Numbered from the stretch's first letter, positions 17,313 through 27,604 are shown. The stretch: DNA of 64,000 nucleotides from Cellulomonas phragmiteti (GCF_016862775.1 NZ_BONP01000009.1:62001-126000); one strand, 5' to 3'. Notes: generated by a model not told the origin, from the sequence alone. A program made the numbers and translations.

Positions 17313-17837
17313 CTACGCCCGCCCGGACGCGGTCTGCAGGGCGCGCTCCTCGGCGGGGATGCGGAAGCGCAGCAGCAGCACGGCGTTGAGGACCGTGAAG
17401 ACGAGCGCGGTGACCCAGGCGGTGTGGACGAGCGGCAGCGCGATGCCCTCCACGACGACCGCGACGTAGTTCGGGTGGCGGAACCAGCGGTAGGGCCCGC
17501 GGTCCACGAGGGGCAGCCCGGGCACGACGACGACCCGGGTGTTCCAGCGCGGTCCGAGCGTCCCGATGCACCACCAGCGCAGCGCCTGGCTGGCCACGAC
17601 GAGCGCGAGCGCCGGCCACCCGAGCCACGGCAGGAAGGGGCGGTCGGCGACCAGCACCTCGACGACGCACGCCACGAGCAGCGCGGTGTGCAGGAGCACC
17701 ATGGCGGGGAAGTGGCCGCGTCCGCTCTCGACGCCGCCGCGCTCGAACGACCAGCGGGCGTTGCGGGCGGAGACGACGAGCTCGGCGAGGCGCTCGACGG
17801 CGGTGAGTCCGACGACGGTCAGGTAGAGGGGGATCAT
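17313..17837 (-). CDS. Isoprenylcysteine carboxyl methyltransferase-family protein
   Basis: A 174-residue integral membrane methyltransferase with four to five helices and the family's C-terminal signature RHPNY (120-124) followed by a hydrophobic segment and an RIPAEE motif near the end. In bacteria, members encoded beside type III polyketide synthases O-methylate alkylpyrones or alkylresorcinols (SrsB in Streptomyces, BpsB in Bacillus). The ATG at 17837 comes four bases after the PKS stop, and the next gene follows ten bases later, so all three are one operon. Confidence 0.88.
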   Translation of the reverse strand: MIPLYLTVVGLTAVERLAELVVSARNARWSFERGGVESGRGHFPAMVLLHTALLVACVVEVLVADRPFLPWLGWPALALVVASQALRWWCIGTLGPRWNTRVVVVPGLPLVDRGPYRWFRHPNYVAVVVEGIALPLVHTAWVTALVFTVLNAVLLLRFRIPAEERALQTASGRA

Positions 17838-17841
17838 GGCC

Positions 17842-18918
17842 TCAGCCTGCCGTGGGCCAGTGCAGGAGCACCATCTCCGCGCTGACCCCGGGGCCGAACG
17901 CCAGCAGCACCCCCGGCGAGCCGGCGGGCACCCCGGCGCGCTGCGTGCGGTCGAGCACGTCGAGGACGGACGCCGAGGACAGGTTGCCCACCGCGGCCAG
18001 CGACGCCCGGCTCGCGTCGAGCGACCCGGCCGGCAGGGCCAGCGACTCCTCGACCGCGTCGAGGATCCGCGGTCCGCCGGCGTGCACGACCCACCGGCCC
18101 ACGTCACCGGTCTTCAGGCCGTGCGCGGCGAGGAGCCCCTCGACGTCGGCGGGGAGCTCGGCGCGCACGACGTCGGGCAGCCGGGCGGACAGCACGATGC
18201 GGAACCCGGACGCGCCGACCTGCCACCCCAGGTCGCCCGCGGTCCCCGGGTACAGCCTGCTGCGGGTGGCCACCACCTGGGGGCCCGTCGCACCCGCGGC
18301 GGCGGGGTGCGCGTCGCCGACGAGCACCGCGACCGCGGCACCGTCGCCGAAGAGCCCGCTGGCGACCATGGCGGCCGGGTCGACGTCGCCGTGCTGCAGC
18401 GTCAGCGAGCACAGCTCGAGGCAGACGAGCAGCGCCGTGTCGTGCGGGTGGCCCGTGAGGTAGTCGTGCACGCGGGCCAGGCCCGCGGCGCCCCCCGCGC
18501 AGCCGAGGCCGAAGGAGGGCAGCCGCTTGACGTCGCTGCGCAGCCCGAGACGCTCGACGAGCGCGGCGTCGACCGACGGCGCGCCGATCCCGGTGACCGA
18601 CGTGAACAGGACGAGGTCGACCTCCTGCGGGTCGGTGCCCGCCCGCGTGAGCGCCTCACGTGCGGCGCGGGCGGCGAGGTCGGTGCCGATCGTCAGGTGC
18701 AGGTCGTTCGCCCGCCCGAAGTCCCGGACCCCCGCGTACTCCTCGGGCGCGAGCGCGAGGTGCCGGGTGGTCACCCCGCTGTTGCGGTGCAGGCGGCGCA
18801 GCATCGTCGCGGCCCGCTCGTCGTCGCCCGCGACGAGGGGGACCACGACCTCGGTGATGGCGCTCTGGTCGTACGGCAGCCCCGGGAACACGGGGGCGAC
18901 GGCCAGGACGCGTGACAT
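17842..18918 (-). CDS. Type III polyketide synthase
   Basis: A 358-residue chalcone/stilbene synthase-like enzyme. The catalytic triad is visible as Cys140 (GLGCAGG), His279 (VVHAGG) and Asn312 (GNLSSAS). Length and the GFG-like loop (LLAFGPGVSAE) near the C-terminus are normal. Bacterial members of this type condense a fatty acyl-CoA starter with malonyl-CoA to make alkylresorcinols or alkylpyrones. It heads the PKS, methyltransferase, FAD enzyme operon and is divergent from a UbiA prenyltransferase 55 bases away. Starter unit and product cannot be read from sequence. ATG at 18918 lacks a ribosome site and sits six bases after CACGAT on its own strand. Confidence 0.93.
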   Translation of the reverse strand: MSRVLAVAPVFPGLPYDQSAITEVVVPLVAGDDERAATMLRRLHRNSGVTTRHLALAPEEYAGVRDFGRANDLHLTIGTDLAARAAREALTRAGTDPQEVDLVLFTSVTGIGAPSVDAALVERLGLRSDVKRLPSFGLGCAGGAAGLARVHDYLTGHPHDTALLVCLELCSLTLQHGDVDPAAMVASGLFGDGAAVAVLVGDAHPAAAGATGPQVVATRSRLYPGTAGDLGWQVGASGFRIVLSARLPDVVRAELPADVEGLLAAHGLKTGDVGRWVVHAGGPRILDAVEESLALPAGSLDASRASLAAVGNLSSASVLDVLDRTQRAGVPAGSPGVLLAFGPGVSAEMVLLHWPTAG

Positions 18919-18961
18919 GCCGGAATCGTGCCACGCGGTCCCCCGGACGGCGCGGGGAGGC

Positions 18962-18967
18962 TACGGT
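18962..18967 (+). promoter_or_regulatory. -10 hexamer of a leaderless promoter for the UbiA gene
   Basis: TACGGT ends six bases before the GTG of the prenyltransferase gene, with no Shine-Dalgarno sequence between. In the 55-base gap a back-to-back element for the PKS operon fits on the other strand, so the cluster may be co-regulated from one short region. Confidence 0.5.
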
Positions 18968-18973
18968 CGCCTC

Positions 18974-19864
18974 GTGCCCGACCCCTCCGGACCGACCACG
19001 CCGCGCGGCGGCCCTGCCACCGCGACCGCGCCGGCCCGGGTGGCCGCGCTCGCGCGCGCCTCGCACCTCGGGCCGACGGTGGTGGTGACGGGGCTGTGCA
19101 CCGCGCTCGCGGTCGGCGTGGGTGCGCCGCCGCCCACCGTGCTGCTGGTGCTGGGGGTCGTCCTGGCGGGTCAGCTGTCGATCGGGTGGTCGAACGACTG
19201 GCTGGACGCCGCGCGCGACCGCGCCGTCGGGCGCGCGGACAAGCCCGTGGTGAGCGGAGGCGTCACCCCCGCCACGCTGCGGACGGCGGCGCTGGTCGCG
19301 CTGGTGATGAGCGTCCTGCTGTCCCTGCCGGCAGGCCCGGCCGCCGTCCTCGCGCACGGCACGGCCGTCGCCATGGGGTGGGCCTACAACCTCGGTCTCA
19401 AGGCCACGGTGGCGTCGTGGGTGCCGTACGCGGTCGCCTTCGGGCTGTTCCCGGCGTTCGTGGTGCTGGCGCTGCCGGGGTCCGCGCTGCCGGCCGGCTG
19501 GCTCGTGGCCGTGGGTGCGCTGCTCGGCGTGGGTGCCCACCTCGCCAACGTCCTGCCCGACCTGGAGGACGATGCCGCCACGGGCGTGCGCGGGCTCCCG
19601 CACCGGCTGGGGCGCCGGCGCACCGGCGTGCTGGCGCCCGCCGTCCTGGCGGTCGCCGTCGTCGTCGCGGTGGTGGGACCCCCGGGCGAGCCCGGGGCGG
19701 CGCCGCTCGCCGTGGGCGTCCTGGCCGTGGTGCTCGCGGCCACCGGAGGGGTGGCCGGCGTCGTCCGGGCACGGAGCCGGCTGCCGTTCACGCTGGCGAT
19801 GGCCGTGGCGGCGCTGTGCGTCCTGGTGCTCGTCTCGGGTGGGGCCGACGGCGCCGTGACCTGA
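18974..19864 (+). CDS. UbiA-family prenyltransferase
   Basis: A 296-residue integral membrane protein with about eight to nine helices. The first Asp-rich motif is N74-D75-x-x-D78-x-x-x-D82 (within SNDWLDAARD) and the second is around D196-D200 (NVLPDLEDD), the two magnesium-diphosphate sites of UbiA enzymes. These attach isoprenoid chains to aromatic or quinone acceptors. It is encoded divergently from a type III PKS operon that could supply a phenolic acceptor. It might also belong to general quinone or lipid metabolism; no menaquinone genes are nearby in this window. Confidence 0.85.
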   Translation: MPDPSGPTTPRGGPATATAPARVAALARASHLGPTVVVTGLCTALAVGVGAPPPTVLLVLGVVLAGQLSIGWSNDWLDAARDRAVGRADKPVVSGGVTPATLRTAALVALVMSVLLSLPAGPAAVLAHGTAVAMGWAYNLGLKATVASWVPYAVAFGLFPAFVVLALPGSALPAGWLVAVGALLGVGAHLANVLPDLEDDAATGVRGLPHRLGRRRTGVLAPAVLAVAVVVAVVGPPGEPGAAPLAVGVLAVVLAATGGVAGVVRARSRLPFTLAMAVAALCVLVLVSGGADGAVT

Positions 19865-19900
19865 GGCGCCTCTTCCATCTGCTGGACACGTGAACCGACA

Positions 19901-19909
19901 TGTGAGACG
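19901..19909 (+). promoter_or_regulatory. TGTGAGACG motif upstream of the ilv leader
   Basis: The nine-base sequence TGTGAGACG lies 45 bases upstream of the ilv -10 hexamer and recurs upstream of leuB (24399). Shared presence before two branched-chain amino acid units suggests a common regulator such as an IclR-type LtbR/NdgR protein, which in other actinobacteria controls leu genes. The regulator identity is inferred. Confidence 0.4.
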
Positions 19910-19945
19910 GCCGAGGGGGGAAGTGACATCGCCCGGGCACAGGCG

Positions 19946-19951
19946 TAGGGT
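19946..19951 (+). promoter_or_regulatory. -10 hexamer of the ilv leader promoter
   Basis: TAGGGT ends seven bases before the GTG at 19959, which would start the leader peptide on a leaderless transcript. Confidence 0.5.
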
Positions 19952-19958
19952 GGCCGAC

Positions 19959-20000
19959 GTGCAGATGATCCTCGTAGTACTTCCTGAGCGCGCCGGCTGA
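19959..20000 (+). CDS. ilvBNC leader peptide (attenuator)
   Basis: A short ORF reading V(M)[12 protein letters not shown], 13 codons plus stop (or 11 codons from the ATG at 19965). Ile-Leu-Val-Val-Leu in a row is the hallmark of a branched-chain amino acid attenuation leader. It has no Shine-Dalgarno site but follows TAGGGT at the leaderless distance. It is followed by a terminator (20034-20075) and by ilvB. Ribosome stalling at these codons when Ile, Leu or Val is scarce would be expected to prevent terminator formation. Within the leader, GAGCGCGC (19986-19993) can pair with GCGCGCTC (20027-20034), a candidate alternative hairpin. Confidence 0.85.
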   Translation: MQMILVVLPERAG

Positions 20001-20033
20001 CGCCACCCGCACAGGTCGCTCGTCGCGCGCGCT

Positions 20034-20075
20034 CGCCCCTCGTCCAGCCCGGTGCCCGGGTCGAGGGGCTTTTTC
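20034..20075 (+). terminator. ilv attenuator terminator
   Basis: Seven-base arms CCCCTCG (20036-20042) and CGAGGGG (20062-20068), with CCCGG/CCGGG pairing inside the loop, followed by CTTTTTC. This is a rho-independent terminator between the leader peptide and ilvB. The rest of the gap to ilvB holds its ribosome site (AGGAG). Confidence 0.85.
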
Positions 20076-20149
20076 GTGCCCGGCGTCCGCCCGGCGCGGC
20101 CCTCCGCACCGGACGACCACCACCCGCACTCGACCCGCAGGAGACGACG

Positions 20150-22018
20150 ATGGTCCAGGGTCCCCATCCCGCACCCCCGCGCACGGTCGTGCGCCCCGTG
20201 CGCCCGACCGCCGACGGGCTGCCCCGTCCCGCTGAGGAGCCCGCCGAGGCGCAGCGACGCGTCGGGCCCGAGCAGGTCACCGGCGCGCAGTCGATCGTCC
20301 GGTCGCTGGAGGAGGCGGGCGTCGAGGTCGTCTTCGGGATCCCGGGCGGCGCGATCCTGCCCACGTACGACCCCCTCATGGACTCCTCGCGCGTGCGGCA
20401 CATCCTCGTGCGGCACGAGCAGGGCGGCGGTCACGCGGCGGCGGGCTACGCGTACGCGTCGGGCAAGGTCGGCGTGACCATGGCGACGTCGGGTCCGGGT
20501 GCGACCAACCTCGTGACGGCCATCGCCGACGCCAACATGGACTCGGTGCCGATGGTCGCGATCACCGGCCAGGTCGGCGCGTCGATGATCGGCACGGACG
20601 CGTTCCAGGAGGCCGACATCGTCGGCATCACCCTGCCCGTCACCAAGCACAACTACCTCGTGACGGACCCGGACGACATCCCGCGCACGATCGCGGAGGC
20701 GTTCCACATCGCGTCCACGGGCCGCCCCGGCCCGGTCCTGGTCGACATCGCGAAGTCCGCGATGCAGGCGCGGACGACGTTCGCCTGGCCGCAGGACATC
20801 GCGCTGCCCGGCTACCACCCGGTGACCAAGCCGCACGCCAAGCAGATCCGCGAGGCCGCACGCCTCATCGCCACCTCGCGCCGACCCGTGCTGTACGTCG
20901 GCGGCGGGGTCGTCCGGTCCGGGGCGTCCGACCTGCTGCGCCGGCTCACCGACGCGTCCGGCGCGCCCGTGGTCACCACCCTCATGGCCCGGGGGGCGCT
21001 GCCCGACTCCCACCCGCAGAACCTCGGCATGCCCGGCATGCACGGCACCGTGGCAGCCGTCGCGGCGCTGCAGAAGGCCGACCTCGTCGTGGCCCTCGGC
21101 GCACGCTTCGACGACCGCGTGACGGGCCTGCTGTCCTCGTTCGCCCCGCACGCGACCGTCGTGCACGCCGACATCGACCCGGCGGAGATCGGCAAGAACA
21201 AGCGCGCCGACGTGCCGATCGTCGGCGACCTGCGCGAGGTCATCGCCGACCTGCTGCCCGAGCTGGAGCGCGAGCACGGCCAGCACGGCAAGCCCGACCT
21301 CGAGGCGTGGTGGCGGCAGCTCGACGCCTGGCGCGAGACCTTCCCGCTGGGGTTCGACGAGCCGTCGGACGGCCACCTGGCCCCGCAGCACGTCATCTCG
21401 CGCATCGGGGAGATCTCCGGCCCGGAGTCGATCTTCGTCTCGGGCGTCGGCCAGCACCAGATGTGGGCGGCGCAGTTCATCAAGTACGAGCGCCCCGGCG
21501 CCTGGGTGAACTCCGGCGGGCTGGGCACCATGGGCTTCTCGGTGCCCGCCGCGATGGGCGCCAAGGTCGGGGACCCCGAGCGCACGGTGTGGGCCATCGA
21601 CGGTGACGGCTGCTTCCAGATGACCAACCAGGAGCTCGCCACCTGCACGATCAACGAGATCCCGATCAAGGTCGCCGTCATCAACAACAGCTCGCTCGGC
21701 ATGGTCCGCCAGTGGCAGACCCTGTTCTACGAGTCGCGCTACTCCAACACGGACCTGCACACGGGGCACGGGACCGCGCGCGTCCCCGACTTCGTCAAGC
21801 TCGCCGACGCGTACGGCGCGGTGGGCCTGCGGTGCGAGACCAAGGCGGACGTGGACGCCACCATCAAGCGGGCGATGGAGATCGACGACCGGCCCGTGGT
21901 GGTCGACTTCACGGTGTCGCGCGACGCGATGGTGTGGCCGATGGTGGCCGCCGGCGTCAGCAACGACGCCATCCAGTACGCGCGCGGCATCAGCCCCGCG
22001 TGGGACCGCGAGGACTGA
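20150..22018 (+). CDS. ilvB: Acetolactate synthase, large (catalytic) subunit
   Basis: A 622-residue thiamine diphosphate enzyme making 2-acetolactate or 2-aceto-2-hydroxybutyrate, the first common step to Val, Leu and Ile. The catalytic Glu90 lies in VRHEQGGGH; the ThDP/Mg site begins GDGCFQM near residue 484 and ends with VINN. The N-terminal about 40 residues are a Pro/Arg-rich extension of the sort seen in actinobacterial IlvB. The ATG at 20150 has AGGAGACGACG upstream. It is first in ilvBNC and sits behind a leader-peptide attenuator, so expression should rise when branched-chain amino acids run low. Confidence 0.97.
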   Translation: MVQGPHPAPPRTVVRPVRPTADGLPRPAEEPAEAQRRVGPEQVTGAQSIVRSLEEAGVEVVFGIPGGAILPTYDPLMDSSRVRHILVRHEQGGGHAAAGYAYASGKVGVTMATSGPGATNLVTAIADANMDSVPMVAITGQVGASMIGTDAFQEADIVGITLPVTKHNYLVTDPDDIPRTIAEAFHIASTGRPGPVLVDIAKSAMQARTTFAWPQDIALPGYHPVTKPHAKQIREAARLIATSRRPVLYVGGGVVRSGASDLLRRLTDASGAPVVTTLMARGALPDSHPQNLGMPGMHGTVAAVAALQKADLVVALGARFDDRVTGLLSSFAPHATVVHADIDPAEIGKNKRADVPIVGDLREVIADLLPELEREHGQHGKPDLEAWWRQLDAWRETFPLGFDEPSDGHLAPQHVISRIGEISGPESIFVSGVGQHQMWAAQFIKYERPGAWVNSGGLGTMGFSVPAAMGAKVGDPERTVWAIDGDGCFQMTNQELATCTINEIPIKVAVINNSSLGMVRQWQTLFYESRYSNTDLHTGHGTARVPDFVKLADAYGAVGLRCETKADVDATIKRAMEIDDRPVVVDFTVSRDAMVWPMVAAGVSNDAIQYARGISPAWDRED

Positions 22019-22034
22019 GGAAGGAAGCCGAGCC

Positions 22035-23653
<1,619 letters not shown>

Positions 23654-23668
23654 CCCGCACCACCCGCA

Positions 23669-23710
23669 CGCGAGAGAGCGATCCGGCCCCGGCCGGATCG
23701 CTCTCTCGCG
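23669..23710. terminator. Long perfect hairpin after ilvC
   Basis: An inverted repeat with 19 to 20 perfect base pairs (arms CGCGAGAGAGCGATCCGGCC and its complement) and almost no loop, 15 bases after the ilvC stop. There is no T run on the plus strand, so it may act as a terminator without a U tract or as a 3' end stabiliser. Being palindromic it would form in either direction. Confidence 0.7.
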
Positions 23711-23843
23711 CGGTCCTGGGGGGGACCGGGGTGCGGCGGAGCGGGGTTCGGGGGAGGATCGCCGCGCAGCCCCGGACGGGCGCGGTCCTCCACGGTCGCG
23801 GCCCGCGGCGGGGTGGACGTCCGGACGACGACGAGGGGTGACC

Positions 23844-24392
23844 ATGACCGAGCAGCCGACGGCACGTGCCGAGGCCGGTACGCAGGACACGCGCATCGCC
23901 GACTTCTGGGACGCGGCGCGCGGGCACCTGGGGTGGGGCAAGCTCGACGCCGTCCTGGGCGAGTCCGTGACCGGGGCGGTCGCGCCCCCGGCGTGGTCCT
24001 TCGGGGACGACGCCCGGCTGGCCGACGAGCTGCTGGCGCTGGTCCTGGCCGGCCGCAAGACGGGCACGTCGACGGCGCTCGCGGAGTTCACGGCGACGGG
24101 GGAGCCGCTGCCGCGGGTCGGCGACGTCTCCATCGTGCTGGACTCGACGGGGGACCCCCGCGCGCTGCTGCGCACGACCGAGGTCGCGGTGGTCCCGTTC
24201 GACCAGGTCGACGCGGGGCACGCGGCGGCGGAGGGGGAGGACGACCTCTCGCTCGCGTCGTGGCGGCGGGAGCACGAGGTGTACTGGCGCCGGGTGCTGG
24301 GCGACGAGGGGTTCTCCTCGACGATGGACGTCGTGACGGAGCGCTTCGAGCTCGTGTACCCCGTGGAGGGACCGGCACCCGCGGTCAACTGA
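23844..24392 (+). CDS. ASCH domain protein
   Basis: A 182-residue protein with the AGRKTGTSTAL core (about 71-81) and the following PRVGDVSIVLDSTG strand that mark ASCH domains, a PUA-like fold proposed to bind RNA. The ATG at 23844 has GAGGGG six bases upstream; a GTG two codons earlier is less well placed. It lies alone between ilvC and leuB with no link to amino acid synthesis that I can see. Function unknown. Confidence 0.8.
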   Translation: MTEQPTARAEAGTQDTRIADFWDAARGHLGWGKLDAVLGESVTGAVAPPAWSFGDDARLADELLALVLAGRKTGTSTALAEFTATGEPLPRVGDVSIVLDSTGDPRALLRTTEVAVVPFDQVDAGHAAAEGEDDLSLASWRREHEVYWRRVLGDEGFSSTMDVVTERFELVYPVEGPAPAVN

Positions 24393-24398
24393 CCGCAG

Positions 24399-24407
24399 TG
24401 TGAGACG
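24399..24407 (+). promoter_or_regulatory. TGTGAGACG motif upstream of leuB
   Basis: The same nine bases as at 19901, here 26 bases before the leuB -10 hexamer. Candidate operator for a branched-chain amino acid regulator. Confidence 0.4.
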
Positions 24408-24433
24408 TTGATTTCGAGGCGTGGACACGGGGC

Positions 24434-24439
24434 TACGCT
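24434..24439 (+). promoter_or_regulatory. -10 hexamer of the leaderless leuB promoter
   Basis: TACGCT ends six bases before the leuB ATG; no Shine-Dalgarno sequence is present. Confidence 0.55.
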
Positions 24440-24445
24440 GCCCCC

Positions 24446-25510
24446 ATGGCTGACACGACCCCGTCCTCCCACCTGAACCTGGCCGTCGTGGCCGGCGACG
24501 GCATCGGGACGGAGGTCGTCGAGCAGGGGCTCCTGGTGCTCGAGCAGGCGCTGCGCGGCACCGGCACGACGGTGCGGACCACCGACTTCGACCTGGGGGC
24601 GCGCCGCTGGCACGCGACGGGCGAGACGCTCACCGACGACGACCTCGCGGCCATCCGCACGCACGACGCGATCCTCCTCGGGGCGATCGGGGACCCCGGG
24701 GTGCCCTCGGGCGTCCTGGAGCGCGGGCTGCTGCTCAAGCTGCGCTTCGCGCTCGACCACTACGTCAACCTGCGGCCCAGCCGGCTGTACCCCGGCGTGA
24801 CGGGCCCGCTCGCCGCCCCCGGTGAGGTCGACTTCGTCGTCGTCCGTGAGGGGACCGAGGGTCCGTACGTCGGCAACGGCGGCGCCATCCGCGTCGGCAC
24901 GCCGCACGAGGTGGCCAACGAGGTCAGCGTGAACACCGCCTTCGGTGTCGAGCGGGTCGTGCGCGACGCGTTCGCCCGCGCCGCGGCCCGCCCCCGCCGC
25001 CAGCTCACGCTGGTGCACAAGCACAACGTGCTCGTGCACGCCGGGCACCTGTGGCGCCGCACGGTGGAGGCCGTCAACGCCGAGTTCCCCGACGTGACGG
25101 TGGACTACCTGCACGTCGACGCGGCCACGATCTTCCTGGTGACGAACCCGTCGCGCTTCGACGTGATCGTGACGGACAACCTCTTCGGTGACATCCTCAC
25201 GGACCTGGCGGCGGCCATCACCGGCGGCATCGGCCTGGCGGCCTCCGCGAACATCAACCCCGACCGCACGGCGCCGAGCATGTTCGAGCCGGTGCACGGC
25301 TCCGCGCCCGACATCGCGGGTCAGGGCAAGGCCGACCCCACCGCCACGGTGCTGTCGGTCGCGATGCTGCTCGACCACGTCGGCCTGCCCGGCGCGGCGC
25401 GCACGGTCGAGGCGGCGGTCGCAGCCGACCTCGCCGAGCGCGGCGCCGCCGAGCGAGTACGGTCGACGGCCGAGGTGGGCAAGGACCTCGCCGCCCGCGT
25501 CGCCGGCTGA
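24446..25510 (+). CDS. leuB: 3-isopropylmalate dehydrogenase
   Basis: A 354-residue decarboxylating dehydrogenase that oxidises 3-isopropylmalate with NAD in leucine synthesis (the same fold can also serve on the citramalate route). The N-terminal [11 protein letters not shown], the substrate-binding [13 protein letters not shown] and the metal-binding [14 protein letters not shown] are all present. The ATG at 24446 appears to be leaderless. ilvE follows 131 bases later, a spacing that allows either readthrough or its own promoter. leuA, leuC and leuD are not in the window. Confidence 0.95.
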   Translation: MADTTPSSHLNLAVVAGDGIGTEVVEQGLLVLEQALRGTGTTVRTTDFDLGARRWHATGETLTDDDLAAIRTHDAILLGAIGDPGVPSGVLERGLLLKLRFALDHYVNLRPSRLYPGVTGPLAAPGEVDFVVVREGTEGPYVGNGGAIRVGTPHEVANEVSVNTAFGVERVVRDAFARAAARPRRQLTLVHKHNVLVHAGHLWRRTVEAVNAEFPDVTVDYLHVDAATIFLVTNPSRFDVIVTDNLFGDILTDLAAAITGGIGLAASANINPDRTAPSMFEPVHGSAPDIAGQGKADPTATVLSVAMLLDHVGLPGAARTVEAAVAADLAERGAAERVRSTAEVGKDLAARVAG

Positions 25511-25641
25511 CCCCCTCGGGGGCCCTCCGCCGGCAGCGGCGCGCACGACGCGTCCGTCGGTCCGCAGGCTCCTGCCTGCACCTGTCCACCCGGCCGTCCG
25601 CACCGGTACCGTCGACGTCGACCCTGGTGAAAGGCCCCCCG

Positions 25642-26748
25642 ATGAGCACCGTGACGACCCCTTCGTCCGAGACCTTCCAGATCCACCCCAGCGACACCCC
25701 CGCGCCGGTCGCCGAGCGCGAGGCCGCCCTGGCCGCGCCGCAGTTCGGCGTCGTCTTCACGGACCACATGGCGCGCGTGTCCTGGACGCACGCCGACGGG
25801 TGGACCGACCGGCGCGTCGAGAAGTACGGCCCGCTGCAGCTCGACCCCGCGACCGCCGTGCTGCACTACGCGCAGGAGATCTTCGAGGGCCTCAAGGCGT
25901 ACCGGCACCCCGACGGCTCCGTGTGGTCGTTCCGTCCGGAGGCCAACGCGGCACGCTTCGCGCGGTCGGCCCGCAGGCTCGCGCTGCCCGAGCTCCCCGA
26001 GGCCGACTTCCTCGGGGCCATCACGGCGCTCGTCGGCATCGACAGCGCGTGGGTGCCGACGGGCGACGAGACCAGCCTGTACCTGCGGCCGTTCATGTAC
26101 GCCTCGGAGCGGTTCCTCGGGGTGCGCGCCTCGCGCGAGGCGGAGTTCCTCGTCATCGCCTCGCCCGTCGGCCCGTACTTCCCCGGCGGGGTCAAGCCGG
26201 TGTCGATCTGGGTGTCGCGGGAGTACCACCGCGCCGGCGCCGGAGGCACGGGCGCCGCCAAGTGCGGCGGCAACTACGCCGCGAGCCTGCTCCCGCAGCA
26301 GGAGGCCGCGGCGCAGGGCTTCGAGCAGGTGTGCTTCCTCGACGACCGGACGGGCACGCAGCTCGAGGAGCTCGGCGGCATGAACATCGTCGTGGTCAAC
26401 GCCGACGGCTCGGTGGTGACGCCCGCCGTGTCGGGCACCATCCTCGAGGGCGTGACGCGCTCGTCCATCCTCACGCTGCTCGCCCAGGCCGGGCACGAGG
26501 TCTCGGAGCGGCCCGTGCTGCTGGACGAGCTGCGGGCGGGACTCGCGGACGGCAGCGTCACCGAGGTGTTCGCGTGCGGGACGGCCGCCGTCATGACGCC
26601 CATCGGACGGCTCGCGAGCGACGACTTCGACCTCGTCGTGGGCGACGGGACGGCCGGGCCCGTCACGACGCGCATCCGGGCCCAGCTGACGGACATCCAG
26701 TACGGGCGTGCGAGCGACCCGCACGGGTGGATGCACCGGCTCGTCTGA
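25642..26748 (+). CDS. ilvE: Branched-chain amino acid aminotransferase
   Basis: A 368-residue fold-type IV PLP enzyme that performs the last step to Val, Leu and Ile with glutamate as amino donor. The PLP lysine is K207 in AAKCGGNYAAS, and the LEELGGMN segment and the EVFACGTAAV segment match the family. The ATG at 25642 has a GAAAGG ribosome site seven bases upstream; an in-frame GTG five codons earlier has none. A perfect 36-base palindrome follows the gene. Confidence 0.96.
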   Translation: MSTVTTPSSETFQIHPSDTPAPVAEREAALAAPQFGVVFTDHMARVSWTHADGWTDRRVEKYGPLQLDPATAVLHYAQEIFEGLKAYRHPDGSVWSFRPEANAARFARSARRLALPELPEADFLGAITALVGIDSAWVPTGDETSLYLRPFMYASERFLGVRASREAEFLVIASPVGPYFPGGVKPVSIWVSREYHRAGAGGTGAAKCGGNYAASLLPQQEAAAQGFEQVCFLDDRTGTQLEELGGMNIVVVNADGSVVTPAVSGTILEGVTRSSILTLLAQAGHEVSERPVLLDELRAGLADGSVTEVFACGTAAVMTPIGRLASDDFDLVVGDGTAGPVTTRIRAQLTDIQYGRASDPHGWMHRLV

Positions 26749-26762
26749 CGGCCGACGCAGCA

Positions 26763-26798
26763 GCAGGGGTGCGCACCCGCGCGGGTGCGCACCCCTGC
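26763..26798. terminator. Bidirectional hairpin between ilvE and the convergent membrane gene
   Basis: A perfect 36-base palindrome (arms start GCAGGGGTGCGCACCC). It sits in the 63-base gap between two convergent genes, where a two-way terminator is expected. There is no T run. Confidence 0.75.
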
Positions 26799-26811
26799 GC
26801 GTCGTGCGTCG

Positions 26812-27363
26812 TCACACCGCGACGCGCCGCACCGTCCAGCCGAGCACGCCCGTCAGCAGCGACCACACCGCGACGCCGATGAGCAGGTTGACGACGCCCG
26901 ACGCGATGGCCGACCCGGCCTGCGCCGTCCACGTCAGCGGCAGGAGCGTCGCCACCACCGTGGCCAGGGCGAGGATCCAGCCGAAGAAGGCCCGCGGTCG
27001 CGGAGTCGTCAGGACCAGCAGCTGCAGCAGGGCACCGGCGGCCACCGCGACGAGGATCCCGCCGAGGATGTAGGAGGCCATCGCGGACCCGACGCCGAAC
27101 GGGTCCCGGAAGACCAGGTCGATCCGGAGGATCTGCTCGAGGACGATGACGCCGACCACGCCCACGAGCGCCGCCACGAGCGCCGTGGCCGCGGCACCCG
27201 CCCAGAACCTGCCCGTCTCGACGGTGAGGCGGGTCTCGCGCCGAGGTGCCGCGGGCACCGCGGCGGGCACCGGTGCCGGTGGGGGGACCGGGGCGGCCGG
27301 GGGGACCGTCTCGTACCTGCGGGTCGGCTCGTCCTGCGGCCGGCCGGAGGTGGGGATCGACAT
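26812..27363 (-). CDS. Four-helix membrane protein, DUF6069-like
   Basis: A 183-residue protein: a polar Pro-rich N-terminus (about 1-50) followed by four hydrophobic segments (about 60-82, 98-120, 130-148, 155-175). The pattern is like the actinobacterial DUF6069 proteins, but I base that on topology, not on a clear motif. The ATG at 27363 has AGGAG seven bases upstream. It is divergent from the cimA leader, sharing a 185-base gap. Function unknown. Confidence 0.65.
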   Translation of the reverse strand: MSIPTSGRPQDEPTRRYETVPPAAPVPPPAPVPAAVPAAPRRETRLTVETGRFWAGAAATALVAALVGVVGVIVLEQILRIDLVFRDPFGVGSAMASYILGGILVAVAAGALLQLLVLTTPRPRAFFGWILALATVVATLLPLTWTAQAGSAIASGVVNLLIGVAVWSLLTGVLGWTVRRVAV

Positions 27364-27536
27364 CGTCGGCTCCTGTCTCGCACGGGACGTCGGGGCGCGC
27401 TGAGGCGTGACGTCGCAGCACACGGTAGCGACCGGGTGACCGATCGGCACCGGTTGGTCCCGGTCTGCGGGGTCCTGGCCCGCCCGAACCACTCGTCCGC
27501 ATGATGGACGCGCCGTCCTCGGGGCCGTCGGTGTGC

Positions 27537-27542
27537 CACCAT
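27537..27542 (+). promoter_or_regulatory. Candidate -10 hexamer before the cimA leader peptide
   Basis: CACCAT ends six bases before the GTG at 27549, the same spacing as at other apparently leaderless starts in this window. The hexamer itself is a weak match. Confidence 0.3.
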
Positions 27543-27548
27543 CGCGGT

Positions 27549-27578
27549 GTGACCCGCTTCACGCTCATCATCGTGTAG
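27549..27578 (+). CDS. cimA leader peptide (attenuator)
   Basis: A nine-codon ORF reading V(M)TRFTLIIV then TAG. Leu-Ile-Ile-Val directly before the stop is what a branched-chain amino acid sensing leader would contain. The stop codon overlaps the first base of a perfect ten-base-pair hairpin, and a rho-independent terminator follows before cimA. The arrangement is that of classical attenuation. I know of no described attenuator for cimA, so this is inferred from sequence alone. Confidence 0.75.
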   Translation: MTRFTLIIV

Positions 27579-27603
27579 CGCGTCGGCCGACCAGCCGACG
27601 CGC
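27578..27603 (+). promoter_or_regulatory. Hairpin between the cimA leader peptide and terminator
   Basis: Perfect arms GCGCGTCGGC (27578-27587) and GCCGACGCGC (27594-27603) around CGACCA. It begins within the leader stop codon, so a ribosome at or near the stop would melt it. It may be the pause or anti-antiterminator hairpin of the attenuator. Confidence 0.7.
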
Positions 27604-27604
27604 A

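Noticed and set aside
23669-23710. Perfect inverted repeat considered as an insertion sequence end or CRISPR unit
   Set aside because: It occurs once, with no transposase, target duplication or spacing pattern. It fits a terminator after ilvC.
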